Of a stretch of 64,000 nt of DNA, positions 35,883-45,475 are shown piece by piece (position 1 is the first letter of the stretch; each line of letters starts with the position of its first letter). The stretch is from an uncultured Saprospiraceae bacterium (GTDB lineage: Bacteria; Bacteroidota; Bacteroidia; Chitinophagales; Saprospiraceae): assembly GCA_943788055.1 (NCBI GenBank), contig CALSOU010000002.1, positions 203,767-267,766 of the forward strand, read 5' to 3'. The notes under the pieces were generated by a model. It was given only the letters and a program-made list of their open reading frames with translations, was not told the origin of the DNA and searched no databases. The translations under genes and the position numbers were made by a program.

Positions 35883-38333
35883 ATGAAGGTTCTTATCACC
35901 CTATTTCTTTCGATATCTTTCTTGAATTTTAATTACGCTGTTGAGCTATACGACGGACCAAAAACTACGGCTGAACTTAAAGGCCAACTGGTCGATGGTA
36001 ACGATCAGCCAGTTGGTTTTGCAAATGTTGCATTATATCTTGCACAAGATGGAAGTCTTGCAAAGGTTGAGATCACTGATGAATCCGGTAGATTCAGTTT
36101 TAGTAAAATCAATCCCGGAGTTTACAACCTCGAAGCAAGCTTTGTAGGTTTTACACCACTGAAAGTTGAGGCGATAAGTCTAATTGAAAATCAACAGAAG
36201 GATCTGGGATCTCTAAAAATGGTGTCCGACGCAGTTGAACTTGAAGGTGCCACAGTTACGGCTAAACGAGTTATGGTCGAAGTAAAGCCTGATCGTACGG
36301 TCTTTAATGTTGAAGGTACAATCAATAGTGCTGGAGAAAACGGTCTGGGACTTTTGCGCAAAGCACCTGGAGTTCTAGTCGATAACAACAATAACATATC
36401 TGTTATGAGTCGATCAGGTGTATTAATCTATGTTGATGGAAAGCGCTTACCTATTAACGGGGATGCATTAACGAATTACCTAGAGAATCTTCCTGCTGAA
36501 CAAATAGATCGAATTGACATCATTACCAACCCAGGAGCTAAATACGAAGCAGAAGGCAATGCAGGTATAATTGATATACGGTTGAAAAAGGATAAATCGA
36601 TTGGAGCAAATGGGAGTGTAAGTACTAATGTTTCGCAAGGTCGATATGCAACAGCAGGTGGAAGTCTTAGTGGTAACTATCGGAACAAAAAGCTCAATAC
36701 ATTCGCTACTCTTGGTCTCAATGCCGGCACGCGGTATAATGACATGGACTTTCTAAATTTCCAAAATAACTTACTAATTGACGAGTACAATTTCAGTAAA
36801 ACAAACTTCAACGACAACAATGTACGTTTTGGAACTGATTTCTTCGTAGCAAAAAATCACACAGTTGGTTTTCTAGTTACTGGGGGTGTAGGGTCAAATA
36901 GCTCGATTTCCGATAATTTTAGTACAATTTCTACTGGTTTAGGTACGCCAATAGATAGTATTCTGATAGCTAACAATGAAACAGAAGGTACAAATGACAG
37001 GCTTACCTTTAACGTGAATTATGCGTGGAATACTGGAAAAAAGAGTCTAAACATCGATGCAGATTACGGTACATACAATAATGATGCGGACTACTTTCAA
37101 CCTAATCTATATTACGATCAAAGCCGAGAAGAACTCTTAAGTTCGAATATTACTTCGTATAGAACACCCACCCAGATAAATATCGCTACGTTTAAAATTG
37201 ACTATGAAATACCGTTGCTCAAAGGAACATTTGGAGTAGGAACAAAACTTTCGAATGTTGGAACGACAAATGAGTTTTTATTCAACAACATTATCAACGA
37301 TGAGGTTATTTTCAACAATCAACGATCAAATACTTTTGACTATTCAGAAACTGTTTACGCTGGTTATGTGAACTATGCGACCAACTTGAGCAAAAAAATT
37401 GGCTTTTCAGCCGGTGTGAGAACTGAAGTTACCGATGTAACAGGCGATCTTAAAGCTTTTGACGTAAGTCTCAACGAAGATCCCATTTCTCAATTCTATA
37501 CAAACTATTTTCCAACAGTTGGTTTAACTTATCAGCTAAAACCGATGCAGAGCCTTTCTTTGAATTTTGGTAGTAGAATAAATAGACCAGACTATAATGT
37601 TTTGAATCCTTTCCGTGTTCAAATGAGCGAGCTTTCCTTTAGTAAGGGAAACGCTTTCCTATTGCCTGAAAGAGTTTACAATGCCGAACTAGGTTACACT
37701 TTGAATTACCGCTTCAATTTCAAATTGGGATATAGTAAAACTTATGATCAGATCACTCGTCTTATTGGTCCAGATGATGAAGATCCTCGAGCAGGCTTTA
37801 TAACTTGGGCAAACCTTGCCGAACAAGAGGTTTTTAGCTTTAATGCTTCCCTACCCTTTCAGATTACAGAATGGTGGTCGCTGTACCTGAATGCGAATGC
37901 TTCGCAGATCAGTAATAAAGCAGAATATGATGGCGGAGGAATTGTAGACGTACAGGTTTTCAACTATAGTTTTTTTCAACAACAGACCTTTGAGTTGCCT
38001 AAGAAATTCACAGCAGAAATATCAGGCTGGTATGGTGGACCTGGTGTATGGGGTGGTGTATTTTTGTACGATCCACAATGGTCTCTCAATTTAGGATTGC
38101 AGCGCAAATTCTTGAATGATAAAATGAATGTAAAATTGAGCGTCAATGATATATTTTTCCAAAGTGGTTGGACTGGGGAGTCTTCGTTCAATGGACTTGT
38201 CTCATCGGGGCGTGGTAATTGGGATAGTAGACGAGCAGCTCTTGCAGTAAGTTATAATTTTGGTAATTCTAATATCAAATCTAGACTTAGAAAAACTGGT
38301 CTTGAAGATGAATCTAAGCGAGTTGGGAATTAG
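35883..38333 (+). CDS. TonB-dependent receptor-like outer-membrane protein (OMP_b-brl_3 type)
   Basis: An 816-residue outer-membrane protein. The signal ends around LNFNYAVE. A carboxypeptidase-like regulatory domain follows (LKGQLVDGNDQPVGFANVALYL), then a plug (GENGLGLLRKAPGVLVDNNNN, VLIYVDGKRLPINGDAL, DRIDIITNPGAKYEAEGNAGIIDI), and a barrel of the PF14905 type (SLNFGSRINRPDYNVLNPFRVQ). The family is common in Bacteroidota, and in most cases the substrate is unknown. No SusD or DUF4249 partner is adjacent, so it probably works alone. Confidence 0.88.
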   Translation: MKVLITLFLSISFLNFNYAVELYDGPKTTAELKGQLVDGNDQPVGFANVALYLAQDGSLAKVEITDESGRFSFSKINPGVYNLEASFVGFTPLKVEAISLIENQQKDLGSLKMVSDAVELEGATVTAKRVMVEVKPDRTVFNVEGTINSAGENGLGLLRKAPGVLVDNNNNISVMSRSGVLIYVDGKRLPINGDALTNYLENLPAEQIDRIDIITNPGAKYEAEGNAGIIDIRLKKDKSIGANGSVSTNVSQGRYATAGGSLSGNYRNKKLNTFATLGLNAGTRYNDMDFLNFQNNLLIDEYNFSKTNFNDNNVRFGTDFFVAKNHTVGFLVTGGVGSNSSISDNFSTISTGLGTPIDSILIANNETEGTNDRLTFNVNYAWNTGKKSLNIDADYGTYNNDADYFQPNLYYDQSREELLSSNITSYRTPTQINIATFKIDYEIPLLKGTFGVGTKLSNVGTTNEFLFNNIINDEVIFNNQRSNTFDYSETVYAGYVNYATNLSKKIGFSAGVRTEVTDVTGDLKAFDVSLNEDPISQFYTNYFPTVGLTYQLKPMQSLSLNFGSRINRPDYNVLNPFRVQMSELSFSKGNAFLLPERVYNAELGYTLNYRFNFKLGYSKTYDQITRLIGPDDEDPRAGFITWANLAEQEVFSFNASLPFQITEWWSLYLNANASQISNKAEYDGGGIVDVQVFNYSFFQQQTFELPKKFTAEISGWYGGPGVWGGVFLYDPQWSLNLGLQRKFLNDKMNVKLSVNDIFFQSGWTGESSFNGLVSSGRGNWDSRRAALAVSYNFGNSNIKSRLRKTGLEDESKRVGN

Positions 38334-38419
38334 AAAAATACATTGCTGTAAGCAGATTAATCTTATGAAATTTTATTAGAAACTGTAATCGTTAGATATA
38401 CCTAAAAAACAATCTAAAT

Positions 38420-38975
38420 ATGAAAACATTTCTTTCCCTACTTTTTTCGAATATGATACGTAACTACCATTTCTGCTTTAGCTGAGGGAATTAGATTCTT
38501 TGACATTTCATGCGCCACCATTAATGAAGATTTCATTGACAAGACTTCTGAAGCTTTTGGCAATCCAGAACTTCAATTGAACGAAAATGGAATCGGAATT
38601 GGAGGTATTGGAATGTTTATTATTCAGAAAATTGTAGTTGGTGGTGGAGGCGCTGTTTTTATAAATAGCGACAACCAAGACTTTATGATGAACGTGGGCC
38701 ATGGATATGATTTCGCTGGATGGGATTTTTCCAATAATCAATCAATGATTGTAGCCGCATCTTTACGATTGGGTGGCTTTGGAATTCAAGTTGACACAAT
38801 CAAGACTTTTGAGGTTGCACCTGGTCTAGCCTAGGGATTGACTGCTTATTATAATGCTCCTGTTACTGCGTGCACTTGACAATATAATGAGGTAGACATT
38901 GCGGGTGTTGAACAACGTGATTACAGCCATTTGAGATTGACACGGAAATTAGGTGGTGGTGCTTTTAACAGATAA
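38420..38975 (+). pseudogene. Broken gene for a small secreted protein
   Basis: A start MKTFLSLLF at 38420 and a continuation VTTISALAEGIRFFDIS in another frame would together give a signal peptide; the break is near a six-T run. The frame then stays open through EDFIDKTSEAFGNPELQLNE, a Gly-rich segment (GIGGIGMFIIQKIVVGGGGA) and FEVAPGLA to a TAG at 38832. In the same frame protein-like sequence continues (GLTAYYNAPVTACT, then QYNEVDIAGVEQRDYSHLRL) past a TGA to about 38975. I do not recognise the family. It may be either a frameshifted small gene ending at 38834 or a longer decayed one. Confidence 0.4.
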
Positions 38976-39156
38976 GCAATCGGACATAGACGTGACTACT
39001 GGGTACTACTAGAAAGTAGTATTTGTACTCTTAAAACCTATAGTCTGTGCAAAATTTCCATGTTATTTCTTGAATTTTATTACTACGCCAATTCGTTGTT
39101 ATTTGCTATTCCCGATAATGGAGAAATCTGCCGTACTTCTTAACTTATAAATTCCC

Positions 39157-39164
39157 TAATTTTG
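39157..39164 (+). promoter_or_regulatory. Candidate -7 box for the gene at 39183
   Basis: TAATTTTG matches TAnnTTTG and lies 18 bases before the ATG. No -33 box is evident. Confidence 0.42.
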
Positions 39165-39182
39165 AGGTATTAAACATTTAGT

Positions 39183-39677
39183 ATGAATTATTACCAACGC
39201 CTATCAGCAACTGAACTAGATGCTCTAAAAGATGACTTTGTTTCCTTCTTAGTTGTGAATGGGATAGTAGGAAGTGACTGGGAGAAATTAAAAGTAGAAA
39301 CTCCTGAAAAAGCCGAAGCTTTTATTGATCAATTCAGTGAAGTTGTATACGAAGCTAGTTTGAGAAAAGCGAGGTATATAATGATGCTAGACCCACACCA
39401 CCTGCGTTGTTTTCACTGCATGTCAGAAAAAATTAATATGGTCTCACTATCGTACGCAGGTAGTATAAAGTTTGATTTTAATGATATTGCCGATTTAGGG
39501 AATCTACTTCAAGACAATACAGTCCCTCTCGAAATTGTATCAGTAGAGAAAAATTATGGTAAGAAAAGAGAGCACGAAATGTTTGATATGATCAAAAGCG
39601 GTTGCAAGATCACGGAGGGAAAAGCCTACAAGCTCTTAGCGATGTGCTGGGCCAAAATACGAGCTTCTGAAAATTAA
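39183..39677 (+). CDS. Conserved Bacteroidota hypothetical protein (DUF6495-like)
   Basis: A 164-residue cytoplasmic protein: YYQRLSATELDALKDDFVSF, LVVNGIVGSDWEKLK, a CFHC pair in LRCFHCMSEKI, and KITEGKAYKLLAMCW. The combination of an N-terminal L-x-x-E-L-x-x-L-x-x-x-F-x-x-F-L-V-x-N-G-I stretch with MLDPHHLRCFHC matches a conserved family I believe is DUF6495. The paired cysteines could bind a metal, but no partner motif is obvious. Function unknown. Confidence 0.68.
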   Translation: MNYYQRLSATELDALKDDFVSFLVVNGIVGSDWEKLKVETPEKAEAFIDQFSEVVYEASLRKARYIMMLDPHHLRCFHCMSEKINMVSLSYAGSIKFDFNDIADLGNLLQDNTVPLEIVSVEKNYGKKREHEMFDMIKSGCKITEGKAYKLLAMCWAKIRASEN

Positions 39678-40328
39678 ACACGATCTCTTGCCAGTCATTT
39701 TAAGTACATTAATAATTAATATAGCAAAACAAAGATTAATCGAATTATGCAAAGTTTTCAATCTTAGCATTTTCAAATTCACCACAAGATCAAATTTACA
39801 TTTCAAAATTAAATACAGCATCTGGTCGCTCTCTTTGAATAGCAATCTAAACATCGAACTGTAGATTTGTCATTCGGAACCATCATCTTCGCTAATCTTA
39901 ATATTTCATTCAGCTAACTGCAAGTAATTTCGGCTTTTCACTGCATTTCTCTCTACTAATTAAATATGGCCATTGGTTAGCTTCAACAATAGATCAACTG
40001 CATGGAAAGTAATTCTTACATGTTAAGCCCTAATATAAAGTGATTTCTAGCGTATTGAATTTTAGTCATAAAAATTACTTATGCTTATCACTTGAAATAT
40101 AAATAAAAGCAAATGTGTTAATCTTTTAATATTTGTGTCGAATTTAAGATTTAGCAACTTAAATCACGAGAATAATCATCGTTCGTCAATTAAAAGTTCA
40201 ATATCAGTCAATCAGACTTTGACATCTAAACAATTTTGACAAAATGTAGTTATCTTGATTGACAAGATATATACTTGCAGATTTTGATTTTATATTTAGT
40301 ACATTCTGCAAGACATTAAAGTGTTTAC
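39678..40328. other. AT-rich region without a visible gene
   Basis: About 650 bases of very AT-rich DNA. Short open frames on both strands have no protein-like composition. I see no tRNA, terminator with a T tract, or regular repeat. The right end presumably contains the promoter of the lipoprotein gene at 40356. Confidence 0.5.
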
Positions 40329-40355
40329 GTGTTAGATAACTATAAAATCAGAATT

Positions 40356-40859
40356 ATGAAGCTTTCAACAATTATTCCAGCTCTATTAATGATCTTCGCT
40401 CTTTCATCTTGTGAGCAGACAATACCTGAAAAGGTAACAAATGACGAAGTAAAACCTATTGATAGAACTTTCTATTTTGCACCAGAAATAAAGCCTTTGC
40501 AAGTAAGTAATGGATACAATATGGAAGTAAGCTTAGAGGATGTAAACGTTGATGGATTCTTTTCCATTAATTGGGGAAACGATTTAGAGTATTATACTTT
40601 AAGTGTCATACCTGCAGATAGCGAAGTAAGACTACGGAAGTTTTTCGATGGCAAGGACTGTCTTGAAATCAAAGAAATGGATTTCAATCAAAGAAGCAAT
40701 TCTTTTGACCTCAATATAGTCGAAAATGAAAAAGGCACAATGAGCATTTCAATGGGTGATGAAATACTATTCGAAAATACTCAGAAATCTTTCAGTCCAG
40801 AATTTGGAAAATACTCTACTGATGGAGGATTGAAAGTATCGCAGTTTAGACTACGATAA
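40356..40859 (+). CDS. Hypothetical lipoprotein
   Basis: About 167 residues from the ATG at 40356; a GTG 27 bases upstream is in frame but precedes a clear lipoprotein signal (MKLSTIIPALLMIFALSSC). The mature protein is beta-rich and mostly acidic (VSLEDVNVDGFFSINWGN, YYTLSVIPADSEVRLRKFFDGK). No family recognised. It is isolated from other genes on its strand. Confidence 0.6.
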   Translation: MKLSTIIPALLMIFALSSCEQTIPEKVTNDEVKPIDRTFYFAPEIKPLQVSNGYNMEVSLEDVNVDGFFSINWGNDLEYYTLSVIPADSEVRLRKFFDGKDCLEIKEMDFNQRSNSFDLNIVENEKGTMSISMGDEILFENTQKSFSPEFGKYSTDGGLKVSQFRLR

Positions 40860-40986
40860 TTACAAGTTAAATGGCATAAATAAGATGCTGTCTCACCATA
40901 AGGTAGCCTCTTGTGTTGTAAAACTGTACTCTTAATACAAGTATCTAATTGGAATTAATAACGAAATTAACTTCGATTTGGTGTTA

Positions 40987-41748
40987 TTAAACTTTTTCAA
41001 AACAGAAGCCTTCTATTTGCCAAGTAATATGATTATTTCGACCGTCAAATACATCTCTTTCTTGCCAGCTGGATTGGTCAATCAACTTAAAACCCAAATT
41101 TACCACGAATGCAACTAATTTGGCAAAGGGATACCAAGCTTCCCATGCTGTGTTATTAGTAAAGGTCATAGGACCAAGCACAATCAAATATCCCCCTTTT
41201 CTCAAAATTCTGTGCTGTTCAAGCACAAAATCCTTATTGTCCGCAATTCGATCCCATAAGTAACATGAATAACTGACATCAACCATCTCATTTTCTAATG
41301 GTAACTTCTCACATTTTGCTAAAGCCAATTGCATTTTTGGATTTTGATCAAGAATTTCAACATCTAAACTAAGACCGTGTTTTTGAAAGAAAGCTGTAAG
41401 GGTGCTATTTGTACTTTTCTTCTTATGAATCCATAAATCTGCGGCCATACTCAACATCTGGTAACTAAGATCAAATCCAAAAATGAGAGCGTCATCAAAT
41501 TCTTTAGAAATCATGGCAGTATGATATCCAATACCACAACCATTCTCAACAATCACTGTCGATTGATCATTCTGACGAATACAATTGACTAAATAATCTA
41601 AGCTTTCGCTCACGCGATTACCACTCAGATACCTTCTTGCATTCTTCATTACCGTAGTATCGTATTGCTCATACACATCCATTCTAAATTCAGAATCAGA
41701 CTTGTCGTAGTAAAAAGGTATCCCGTTTCGTACTTTGATAGGTTTCAT
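40987..41748 (-). CDS. SAM-dependent methyltransferase
   Basis: A 253-residue class I methyltransferase. Motif I is VIVENGCGIGYHTAMISKEF with GCGIG. FGFDLSYQMLSMA follows with the acidic ribose-binding Asp, then LPLENEMVDVSYSCYLWDRI (motif IV region) and LRKGGYLIVLGP. The substrate is unknown. The stretch LIDQSSWQERDVFDGRNNHITWQ at the end is not diagnostic. Stand-alone gene. Confidence 0.8.
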   Translation of the reverse strand: MKPIKVRNGIPFYYDKSDSEFRMDVYEQYDTTVMKNARRYLSGNRVSESLDYLVNCIRQNDQSTVIVENGCGIGYHTAMISKEFDDALIFGFDLSYQMLSMAADLWIHKKKSTNSTLTAFFQKHGLSLDVEILDQNPKMQLALAKCEKLPLENEMVDVSYSCYLWDRIADNKDFVLEQHRILRKGGYLIVLGPMTFTNNTAWEAWYPFAKLVAFVVNLGFKLIDQSSWQERDVFDGRNNHITWQIEGFCFEKV

Positions 41749-41945
41749 GCGAGGTAATTACTTCTGTATACAGATTAAACTATCATTCAATAGACAGTTT
41801 GGACAAATAAAAATATACTTTTTCAGATTGTACGTAACTTTATCTCAAACAAATTAGTTTGATTTCCGTGTAAGTACGTACATACAAATGATGATTTTAT
41901 CCTATACGTATTAATTTCTATCTTTATGCACTAAACAAATAAAAA

Positions 41946-42470
41946 ATGAACGTATCAATTTCAAAACTTACTTCCCTAATTCCAACTAAACTCTTAATGC
42001 TTGTAGTTTTTGTAGGAACAGCGATCGTCTCTCAAGCACAAACTTACGAAGCTGAAAATGAAGGCTGGCTTGTAAACATGGAAGAAGCATATGTTCTTTC
42101 GCAGGAAACTGGAAAGCCAATCCTGGCAAATTTTACTGGCAGTGATTGGTGCGGTTGGTGTAAGAGATTAACTGCTTCTGTTTTTGTCAAAGATGACTTC
42201 AAAACATGGGCAGAAGAAAATGTCATCCTTTTGGAACTTGATTACCCAAGAAGAAAGCAACTTCCACCTGAGATCAGACAACAAAACGCTAGTCTTCAGA
42301 AAGCCTTTAAGGTTACTGGTTATCCAACAATTTGGGTTTTTGGACTAGATAAAGATGATAGTGGACAGTGGCAGATTGACGCCTACGGAAAAACTGGCTA
42401 TGCTAAAACTACTAAAGATTTTACATCTGCTGTAGATCGAATGATAGCTAGTAGAAACAGTGGCGAGTAA
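41946..42470 (+). CDS. Exported thioredoxin-fold protein
   Basis: A 174-residue protein with a signal peptide ending at AIVSQAQ. The thioredoxin-like domain starts NMEEAYVLSQETGKPILANF and has the redox motif GSDWCGWCKRL (CGWC), then FKVTGYPTIWVFG with the cis-Pro. It resembles the Thioredoxin_7/DUF255-type single-domain proteins that act as periplasmic disulfide reductases. The partner protein is not evident. A strong terminator follows. Confidence 0.85.
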   Translation: MNVSISKLTSLIPTKLLMLVVFVGTAIVSQAQTYEAENEGWLVNMEEAYVLSQETGKPILANFTGSDWCGWCKRLTASVFVKDDFKTWAEENVILLELDYPRRKQLPPEIRQQNASLQKAFKVTGYPTIWVFGLDKDDSGQWQIDAYGKTGYAKTTKDFTSAVDRMIASRNSGE

Positions 42471-42491
42471 ATCACTAAAAGATATAATTGT

Positions 42492-42523
42492 AAAAGCTGC
42501 TCCTTCCGGTGCAGCTTTTTTTT
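42492..42523 (+). terminator. Intrinsic terminator after the thioredoxin gene
   Basis: AAAAGCTGC (42492-42500) pairs with GCAGCTTTT (42511-42519) around a 10-base loop, followed by T to 42523. It lies 21 bases after the stop. Confidence 0.9.
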
Positions 42524-42583
42524 GGTGCCATACTCTGAGTTTAAATTGAATTATCTACTTTAGCGGAAACAAGAATATCTGTT

Positions 42584-43045
42584 ATGAAATACAAAGCGGA
42601 CTCTGTTGAAGACTACATCAGTCAGTTACCAGAAGAACGAAAACCAGTAATTACAAAGCTTTGGAGCATACTCCAAGAAAACTTACCGCAAGGATTCGAT
42701 TTCAAATTAAGCTATGGTATGCCCGGTGCAGTTATTCCTCATAGCTTGTACGAAGGCGGTTACCACTGTTCTCCTGAATTACCAGTTCCATTTGCTAGCA
42801 TTGCTTCGCAAAAGAATTTTGTAGCTCTCTATAATAGTGCTGTGTATGCCATACCTAAATTATACGATTGGTGGGTAGCAGAATACCCAAAGCATGCTAA
42901 AAGAAAACTAGACATGGGTAAAAGTTGTATTAGGTTCAAGTCAATGAATGATATTCCCTATGATTTGATTGCTGAACTCTGTCAAAAAGTTTCTCCACAA
43001 GATTATCTCGAAATCTACAAAAAAGCTGATCCTAGAAACAAATAG
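42584..43045 (+). CDS. DUF1801-domain protein (YdhG/YjbR-like)
   Basis: A 153-residue cytoplasmic protein: VEDYISQLPEERKPVITKLW, LSYGMPGAVIPHSLYEGGYH and LDMGKSCIRFKSMNDIPYDLI match DUF1801 proteins, whose fold is similar to YdhG. The molecular function is not established. It converges with the aminotransferase fragment that follows. Confidence 0.85.
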   Translation: MKYKADSVEDYISQLPEERKPVITKLWSILQENLPQGFDFKLSYGMPGAVIPHSLYEGGYHCSPELPVPFASIASQKNFVALYNSAVYAIPKLYDWWVAEYPKHAKRKLDMGKSCIRFKSMNDIPYDLIAELCQKVSPQDYLEIYKKADPRNK

Positions 43046-43075
43046 GTCATTCGTGTTACCATCCCATAGCTCTGA

Positions 43076-43279
43076 TCATCCAACCTGGAAGTGGCTTGAT
43101 AGATTTCCCAATCCTAAATAATTATTTATCGACCAGACAATCACTTCTTGGCCATTAAAGGTCATTCTATTTCCGAGTGGTCCCTCCAATTCTGGAAAGA
43201 TATAGTATCCTTCTGCTCTCTCCGCATACTGTCCTAGTGGACCTTGCTCCTTCTTGATACGTTCTGAAATGTCTTTCAT
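43076..43279 (-). pseudogene. N-terminal fragment of a class I/II aminotransferase-fold enzyme
   Basis: 67 residues: KDISERIKKEQGPLGQYAERA, FPELEGPLGNRMTFNGQEV and WSINNYLGLGN match the first 60 residues of the AONS/KBL-like PLP enzymes of Bacteroidota, which are about 400 residues long. After NYLGLGN the match ends (SSHFQVG, then TGA), so all catalytic parts, including the PLP lysine, are missing. It lies directly upstream of the SDR pseudogene on the same strand. Confidence 0.7.
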
Positions 43280-43321
43280 ATGTTTCTAATTTACTTCACC
43301 TCGGATTTAGATAAGATTCTC

Positions 43322-44098
43322 TTAAAATTTGAGGGTGGGGGGGAATCTACTCATAATATTTGCTAGCTTGGTTTCACGAAAACCACCAACCAGTATTTCT
43401 TTCTTACGATATGACACTGCGGTCAATATCTTCTTGACAGCTAGTTCAACAGGCATACCATTCGCCTATCCATTATCCATAATACCATTTTGCGGGCCAT
43501 CACCTTTCAACACATGCTTTGAACTATCAGTATGAATAAACCCAGGATATACCATTGTCACATAAATCTTATCTCCTTCAGGTTCTGCTGATCATGCTCC
43601 GAAATAACCGTTTAGTGCCATTTTTGAAGCTAAGTATCCAGATCTATATGGAACACCAAATTTATCAGCCATGCTGTTGATTACTACAAAGTGTCCTTGA
43701 TTCTTCATGAAATAAGGAAGCAAGAACTGACTGATCTGTACTATGGAAAAATAGTTGACTTGCATCATTGTTCGATACACCTCCATCTCTGTGTTTTGCG
43801 CAAGAGATCTCATAGAAATACCAGCGTTGTGTATCATGATGTCAACCTCACTCAGCTCTGTTTCGTATTCGCGAAGAACATCCGCAATTTCGGATTCATT
43901 TTGCATGTCAAAAGCTAAAATCTTGAGTTCAACTTTTGAGCTAAGTTGCTTAGACAATTCCTCTAGTTTATCTTTTTTACGAAGACTGATTATTAACCTC
44001 TTTGCAAATGGCGCTAAACTTGTAGCAGAACTCCAAGCAATGCCAGAACTTGAGCCAGTTATCCAAATCACTTTTCAATCGAAGTATTTATTGTTCAT
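43322..44098 (-). pseudogene. Short-chain dehydrogenase/reductase with three in-frame stop codons
   Basis: From ATG 44098 a single frame reads MNNKYFD-stop-KVIWITGSSSGI, on to MIHNAGISMRSLAQN, VVINSMADKFGVPYRSGYLASK with the catalytic Tyr and Lys, YFGA-stop-SAEPEG, VTMVYPGFIHTDSS, DNG-stop-ANGMPVELAVKKIL, and ends at TAA 43322. The three stops (TGA 44075-44077, TGA 43592-43594, TAG 43466-43468) are substitutions, not frameshifts; the first most simply derives from GGA (Gly). The cofactor-binding GxxxGI region is also altered (SSSGIAWSS). Expected function: NAD(P)H-dependent oxidoreductase. I consider it inactive. Confidence 0.75.
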
Positions 44099-44169
44099 AG
44101 ATAAATGGAAATTAGTACTTTTTTCTCTAATTAATAATTCATATTTGGAAATTTCTAATAGGACTTAAT

Positions 44170-44844
44170 ATGCTTGCAGAGCTCATACCTACTTATTGGC
44201 AAAATAGCCTTGCAGACTTTACTGCTGATACAAAGTTTAAGGAACTTGATCAATTTGTAGAAAAGAGATTCCAATCAGAGAAAATTGTCTATCCTCGATC
44301 TGATAGAATTTTCTATGCTTTGGATTTAGTCAAACCCGAAGACGTGAAGGTAGTGTTAATTGGTCAAGATCCTTATCATGGTCAAGATCAGGCAATGGGC
44401 CTATCTTTCTCTGTCCCACTGGGACACAAGATCCCACCATCTCTTAGAAATATCTTCAAAGAATACATGCAAGATCTAAATCTCCCCTATCCGTCTAATG
44501 GAGACTTAACAAAGTGGGCCAAACAAGGAGTTCTACTATTGAATTCTGTTCTTACTGTTGATCACAAATCTGCAGGATCTCATACCAACCAGGGATGGGA
44601 ATGGTTTACCGACAATATCATACGAAAGTTGTCCGAAAGTCAAGAGAACTTAGTCTTCTTACTATGGGGAAAATTTGCACAACAGAAAAAGTCTCTCGTT
44701 GACAAAAACAAACACTTAGTTCTTGAAGCCGCTCATCCTAGTCCATTGGCGCGAAATAAATTCAGTGGTTGCAAACACTTCTCAAAAACCAACTTATATT
44801 TAAGCAATAAAAAGAAAAAAGCAATCAATTGGAAACTCGATTAA
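44170..44844 (+). CDS. ung: Uracil-DNA glycosylase
   Basis: Removes uracil from DNA in base-excision repair. 224 residues, normal for family 1. The catalytic water-activating motif GQDPYHG has Asp67, followed by AMGLSFSVPLGHKIPPSLRN; GVLLLNSVLTVD is the uracil-recognition strand, and HPSPLARNKFSGCKHFSKTN the DNA-intercalation loop with the catalytic His. The stop is 5 bases before the DUF423 start. Confidence 0.96.
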   Translation: MLAELIPTYWQNSLADFTADTKFKELDQFVEKRFQSEKIVYPRSDRIFYALDLVKPEDVKVVLIGQDPYHGQDQAMGLSFSVPLGHKIPPSLRNIFKEYMQDLNLPYPSNGDLTKWAKQGVLLLNSVLTVDHKSAGSHTNQGWEWFTDNIIRKLSESQENLVFLLWGKFAQQKKSLVDKNKHLVLEAAHPSPLARNKFSGCKHFSKTNLYLSNKKKKAINWKLD

Positions 44845-44849
44845 ACAGA

Positions 44850-45236
44850 ATGATACAGGTTGGTGCATTTTTAGCAGCCATTGCGGTTACGTTTGGTGCG
44901 CTTGGTTCCCACCTTCTCAAAGATACGCTTACTGAAGTTGATCTTACGGTTTTTGAGATCGGAGTACGATATCAGTTTTACCATGCACTCGCTATACTAA
45001 TTACAGCGGCAATCTACGCACAACACCATAGAAAGGGATTAAAGTGGACTTACAGATTCTTCCTTGCAGGAATATTCTTCTTTAGTGGTAGTCTTTTTGC
45101 TTTGGCACTATCTGATGTAACAACAGGTACTAGAATGACATGGCTTGGAGCAGTTACACCAATCGGAGGTGTGTTTTTTATTGTTGGTTGGATTTCTTTT
45201 TTCCTTACATTCTTTGGCAAAAAAAAGCATGAGTAA
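44850..45236 (+). CDS. DUF423 membrane protein (YgdD family)
   Basis: 128 residues from ATG 44850; an in-frame TTG at 44829 would overlap ung and is less likely. Four hydrophobic segments: FLAAIAVTFGALGSHLL, YQFYHALAILITAAIYAQ, FFLAGIFFFSGSLFALALS and WLGAVTPIGGVFFIVGWISF, the standard DUF423 pattern. An inner-membrane protein of unknown function, probably co-transcribed with ung. Confidence 0.88.
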   Translation: MIQVGAFLAAIAVTFGALGSHLLKDTLTEVDLTVFEIGVRYQFYHALAILITAAIYAQHHRKGLKWTYRFFLAGIFFFSGSLFALALSDVTTGTRMTWLGAVTPIGGVFFIVGWISFFLTFFGKKKHE

Positions 45237-45475
45237 GTATTCAGACTATAAAAAGCACCTTTCAAAAAATAGAGCGGCGCTTTCTATCACTGCATGGGAG
45301 CAGGCAAGAGTAAATTACTAAATTTTGAATCCTTGCGATTTGATTTAACAAGGAAAATCAACTTATCTCTACTTGATATAAAGGAGCTCAAGTCAGCTAT
45401 CTGCGTGCGTAGGTAAAACGCTTAACATTAGCGAAAGTAATCACGCCAGTCTTAAGCAAATCGCAATATCTACCG

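Noticed and set aside
43322..44098. TGA read as selenocysteine or tryptophan in the dehydrogenase
   Set aside because: One stop is TAG, the first TGA sits where glycine is expected, there is no SECIS-like hairpin that I can see, and intact genes in the window use TGA as a normal stop.
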